Source: Deltaproteobacteria bacterium
Lineage (GTDB): Bacteria; Desulfobacterota; Desulfarculia; Adiutricales; Adiutricaceae
NCBI GenBank assembly: GCA_031279155.1
Contig: JAITJB010000196.1
Coordinates: 1 to 6,174, forward strand
Reading direction: 5' to 3'
Length of the DNA stretch: 6,174 bases
Numbering within the stretch: the first letter of the stretch is position 1; each line of letters starts with the position of its first letter. Of the stretch, positions 4,736-6,174 are shown in pieces. The notes beneath the pieces were generated by a model. It searched no databases. It was not told the DNA's origin and worked only from the letters and a program-made list of their open reading frames with translations. Position numbers and translations under genes: made by a program.

Positions 4736-5644
4736 ATGTCTGACCCTCAATCGCCTACGCCCAAAGAGCCGGCCAAGCCCGCGCCCAAGATCCCGTCTTA
4801 CAAGCGGGCCAGTCGCCTGACCCATCCGGAAAACACGGTCATCAATTTAGGACCATATGCCATTGGCGGCGAAGAGTTTATCGTCATGGCCGGTCCCTGC
4901 TCAGTGGAAGCCGATCCCCAAATGTTAGGTACGGCCTGGGAGGTTAAGATCGGTGGGGCCCACATCATTAGAGGCGGGGCCTTCAAACCCCGCAGTTCGC
5001 CATACAGTTTCCAGGGCTTGGCCGAAGAAGGCCTAAAGATGCTGGCTAAGGCCAGAGAGCTTACCGGCCTTGGCATCGTAACGGAGGTCATGGATTCTAC
5101 CGACGTAGACTTAGTGGAATCCTATACCGACATCCTCCAAGTCGGGGCCAGAAATTCTCAAAATTTTTCCCTCTTAAAGCGCTTATCAAAATGCCAAAAG
5201 CCCATTCTTTTAAAGCGGGGACTTATGAATACCGTAGATGAGCTCTTATCGTCGGCAGAATACATTCTAGCCGGCGGAAACGAGCGGGTCATCTTATGTG
5301 AGCGCGGCATCCGGACCTTTGAGACTTCCACCCGCAACACTTTAGATCTCTCTTCGATACTGACCATCAAAGAAAGGAGTCATCTACCGGTCATAGTAGA
5401 TCCCAGCCACGCCAGCGGCAAAGCCCACTACGTGGCGCCGCTATCGAGAGCGGCCTTAGCCGTAGGCGCCGACGGGCTAATGGTTGAGGTCCACTGCGCG
5501 CCTGAATCAGCTTTATGCGACGGCGAAGAATCCATTACCCCGGGAGAATTTCGGGACATGATGGCCAACTTAGCCGATCTAGCCCCGGCCTTTGGCCGCC
5601 GGATATCCACCATCCCTCTTTTGGCTCAAAACCAACGCCCATAG
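4736..5644 (+). CDS. aroF: 3-deoxy-D-arabino-heptulosonate 7-phosphate (DAHP) synthase, class I-beta
   Basis: Condenses phosphoenolpyruvate and erythrose 4-phosphate to DAHP, the first step of the shikimate pathway; cytosolic and metal-dependent. The 302 residues carry the family motifs: MAGPCSVE (51-58, metal ligand Cys55), RGGAFKPRSSPYSFQG (79-94), LQVGARNSQNF (134-144), PILLKRG (156-162), ILCERGIRTFE (186-196), TRNTLDLS (199-206), VDPSHASGK (221-229, His225), MVEVH (249-253, Glu251) and CDGEES (261-266, Asp262). Cys, His, Glu and Asp are the expected metal ligands. The protein is shorter than the Thermotoga enzyme (about 338): homology begins near SYKRASRLTHPENTVI (21-36), and a Pro/Lys-rich tail replaces the N-terminal ferredoxin-like domain that gives Tyr/Phe feedback there. 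The ATG is set by AAGGAG at 4723-4728, 7 bases upstream. pheA follows after 9 bases. Expression is probably controlled by the upstream attenuator. Confidence 0.97.
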   Translation: MSDPQSPTPKEPAKPAPKIPSYKRASRLTHPENTVINLGPYAIGGEEFIVMAGPCSVEADPQMLGTAWEVKIGGAHIIRGGAFKPRSSPYSFQGLAEEGLKMLAKARELTGLGIVTEVMDSTDVDLVESYTDILQVGARNSQNFSLLKRLSKCQKPILLKRGLMNTVDELLSSAEYILAGGNERVILCERGIRTFETSTRNTLDLSSILTIKERSHLPVIVDPSHASGKAHYVAPLSRAALAVGADGLMVEVHCAPESALCDGEESITPGEFRDMMANLADLAPAFGRRISTIPLLAQNQRP

Positions 5645-5653
5645 GAGAAAAAC

Positions 5654-6174
5654 ATGTCCGCAACCGACAAGCGCTCGGAACTGACAGCGCTTTTAAGCCC
5701 ACTTAGAAATGAGATAGATCAAATCGACGAACAGATTTTTACTTTGCTCCAAAGAAGAGCCCACACGGCTATCGAGCTTGGGAAACTTAAAAAGAAGAGC
5801 TCTCTACCCATCATGGATCTTATGAGGGAAAGGCAGGTGCTCTCAAAGTTGGCCGAAGCCGTTAAGCCTGAAGATGGTGGTTTGGGCCCGGAAGCCGTCA
5901 TGAGCGTCTTCACCGAGATCATCAAGGCCTGCCGCGCCGCCCAGGCCCCAACCAAGGTGGCCTTCTTGGGACCAGCCGGGACCTTCAGTCACGCTGCGGC
6001 CTTGCACCAGTTTGGAAGGCTGAGCCATTTTATCCCCTGTGACGATCTGGCCCAGGTCTTTAAGACGGCCGAAGACGGCGAAGCGGAATTTGCTCTCGCG
6101 CCCTTTGAAAATACCACCGAAGGTATCGTCGGTCAGACTTTAGATCTGCTCTCTAAAACCAACCTTAAGGTCCA
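5654..6174 (+). CDS. pheA: Bifunctional chorismate mutase/prephenate dehydratase (P-protein), 5' part
   Basis: Converts chorismate to prephenate and then to phenylpyruvate, the precursor of phenylalanine. Only the first 173 residues are in the window. Residues 12-95 are an AroQ-type chorismate mutase: LRNEIDQIDEQIF (17-29, Arg18), LLQRRAHTAIELGKLKK (31-47, Arg35 and a lysine near 46) and MREREVL (57-63) supply the expected basic and acidic active-site residues, and FTEIIKACRA (86-95) is the last helix. The prephenate dehydratase domain starts at KVAFLGPAGTFSHAA (101-115) and includes LAPFENTTEGIVGQTLDLL (148-166), equivalent to the usual PVENSTEG segment. The catalytic Thr-Arg-Phe motif and the ACT domain would lie beyond the edge. 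The ATG at 5654 has AGGAG at 5643-5647 overlapping the aroF stop, indicating translational coupling. Confidence 0.95.
   Translation, partial: MSATDKRSELTALLSPLRNEIDQIDEQIFTLLQRRAHTAIELGKLKKKSSLPIMDLMRERQVLSKLAEAVKPEDGGLGPEAVMSVFTEIIKACRAAQAPTKVAFLGPAGTFSHAAALHQFGRLSHFIPCDDLAQVFKTAEDGEAEFALAPFENTTEGIVGQTLDLLSKTNLKV

Overview
The window joins two unrelated blocks across a 1.2 kb repeat-rich spacer. The right-hand block is bacterial housekeeping DNA: a DAHP synthase gene (aroF) followed after 9 bases by the start of a bifunctional chorismate mutase/prephenate dehydratase gene (pheA). Together they commit carbon to the shikimate pathway and then to phenylalanine. A class I-beta DAHP synthase beside an AroQ-type P-protein, with Shine-Dalgarno sites and sigma70-like promoters, would suit a Gram-negative bacterium, perhaps a deltaproteobacterial (Desulfobacterota-like) lineage. 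That placement is a guess from protein style, not a proof.

The left-hand block is a minus-strand operon of three genes reading towards position 1. The first (3279-1969) is a small soluble VirD4/TraG-like P-loop ATPase. The second (1962-598) has no annotated-looking motif, but it aligns by eye with the first along nearly its whole length and has lost the Walker A lysine and threonine, so it looks like a pseudo-ATPase paralogue. The third (443 to beyond position 1) is cut by the window edge; only 147 residues of a Pro/Thr/Ser/Asp-rich, repeat-bearing N-terminus are visible. The first two genes are 6 bases apart and translationally coupled. A plausible promoter lies at 3336-3365. No relaxase, membrane channel or other secretion gene is visible, so the role (conjugation, DNA translocation, defence or other) is open. 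The block is visibly richer in A+T than aroF-pheA and is probably accessory.

The spacer (3280-4735) holds decayed coding sequence (about 3605-3991) and three short tandem arrays with periods of 14, 15 and 8 bases. A fourth array (14-base period) fills the gap between operon genes two and three. The units of all four share a CAAG core.

Immediately upstream of aroF the sequence shows the parts of a classical amino-acid attenuator: a TTGACA promoter (4464-4492), a short open frame with nine aromatic codons in ten (4505-4648), a possible antiterminator pairing, and a strong 10-bp-stem intrinsic terminator (4675-4720) just before the aroF ribosome binding site. The AroF protein appears to lack the N-terminal ferredoxin-like regulatory domain of its Thermotoga relative, so control of this operon by attenuation would make sense.
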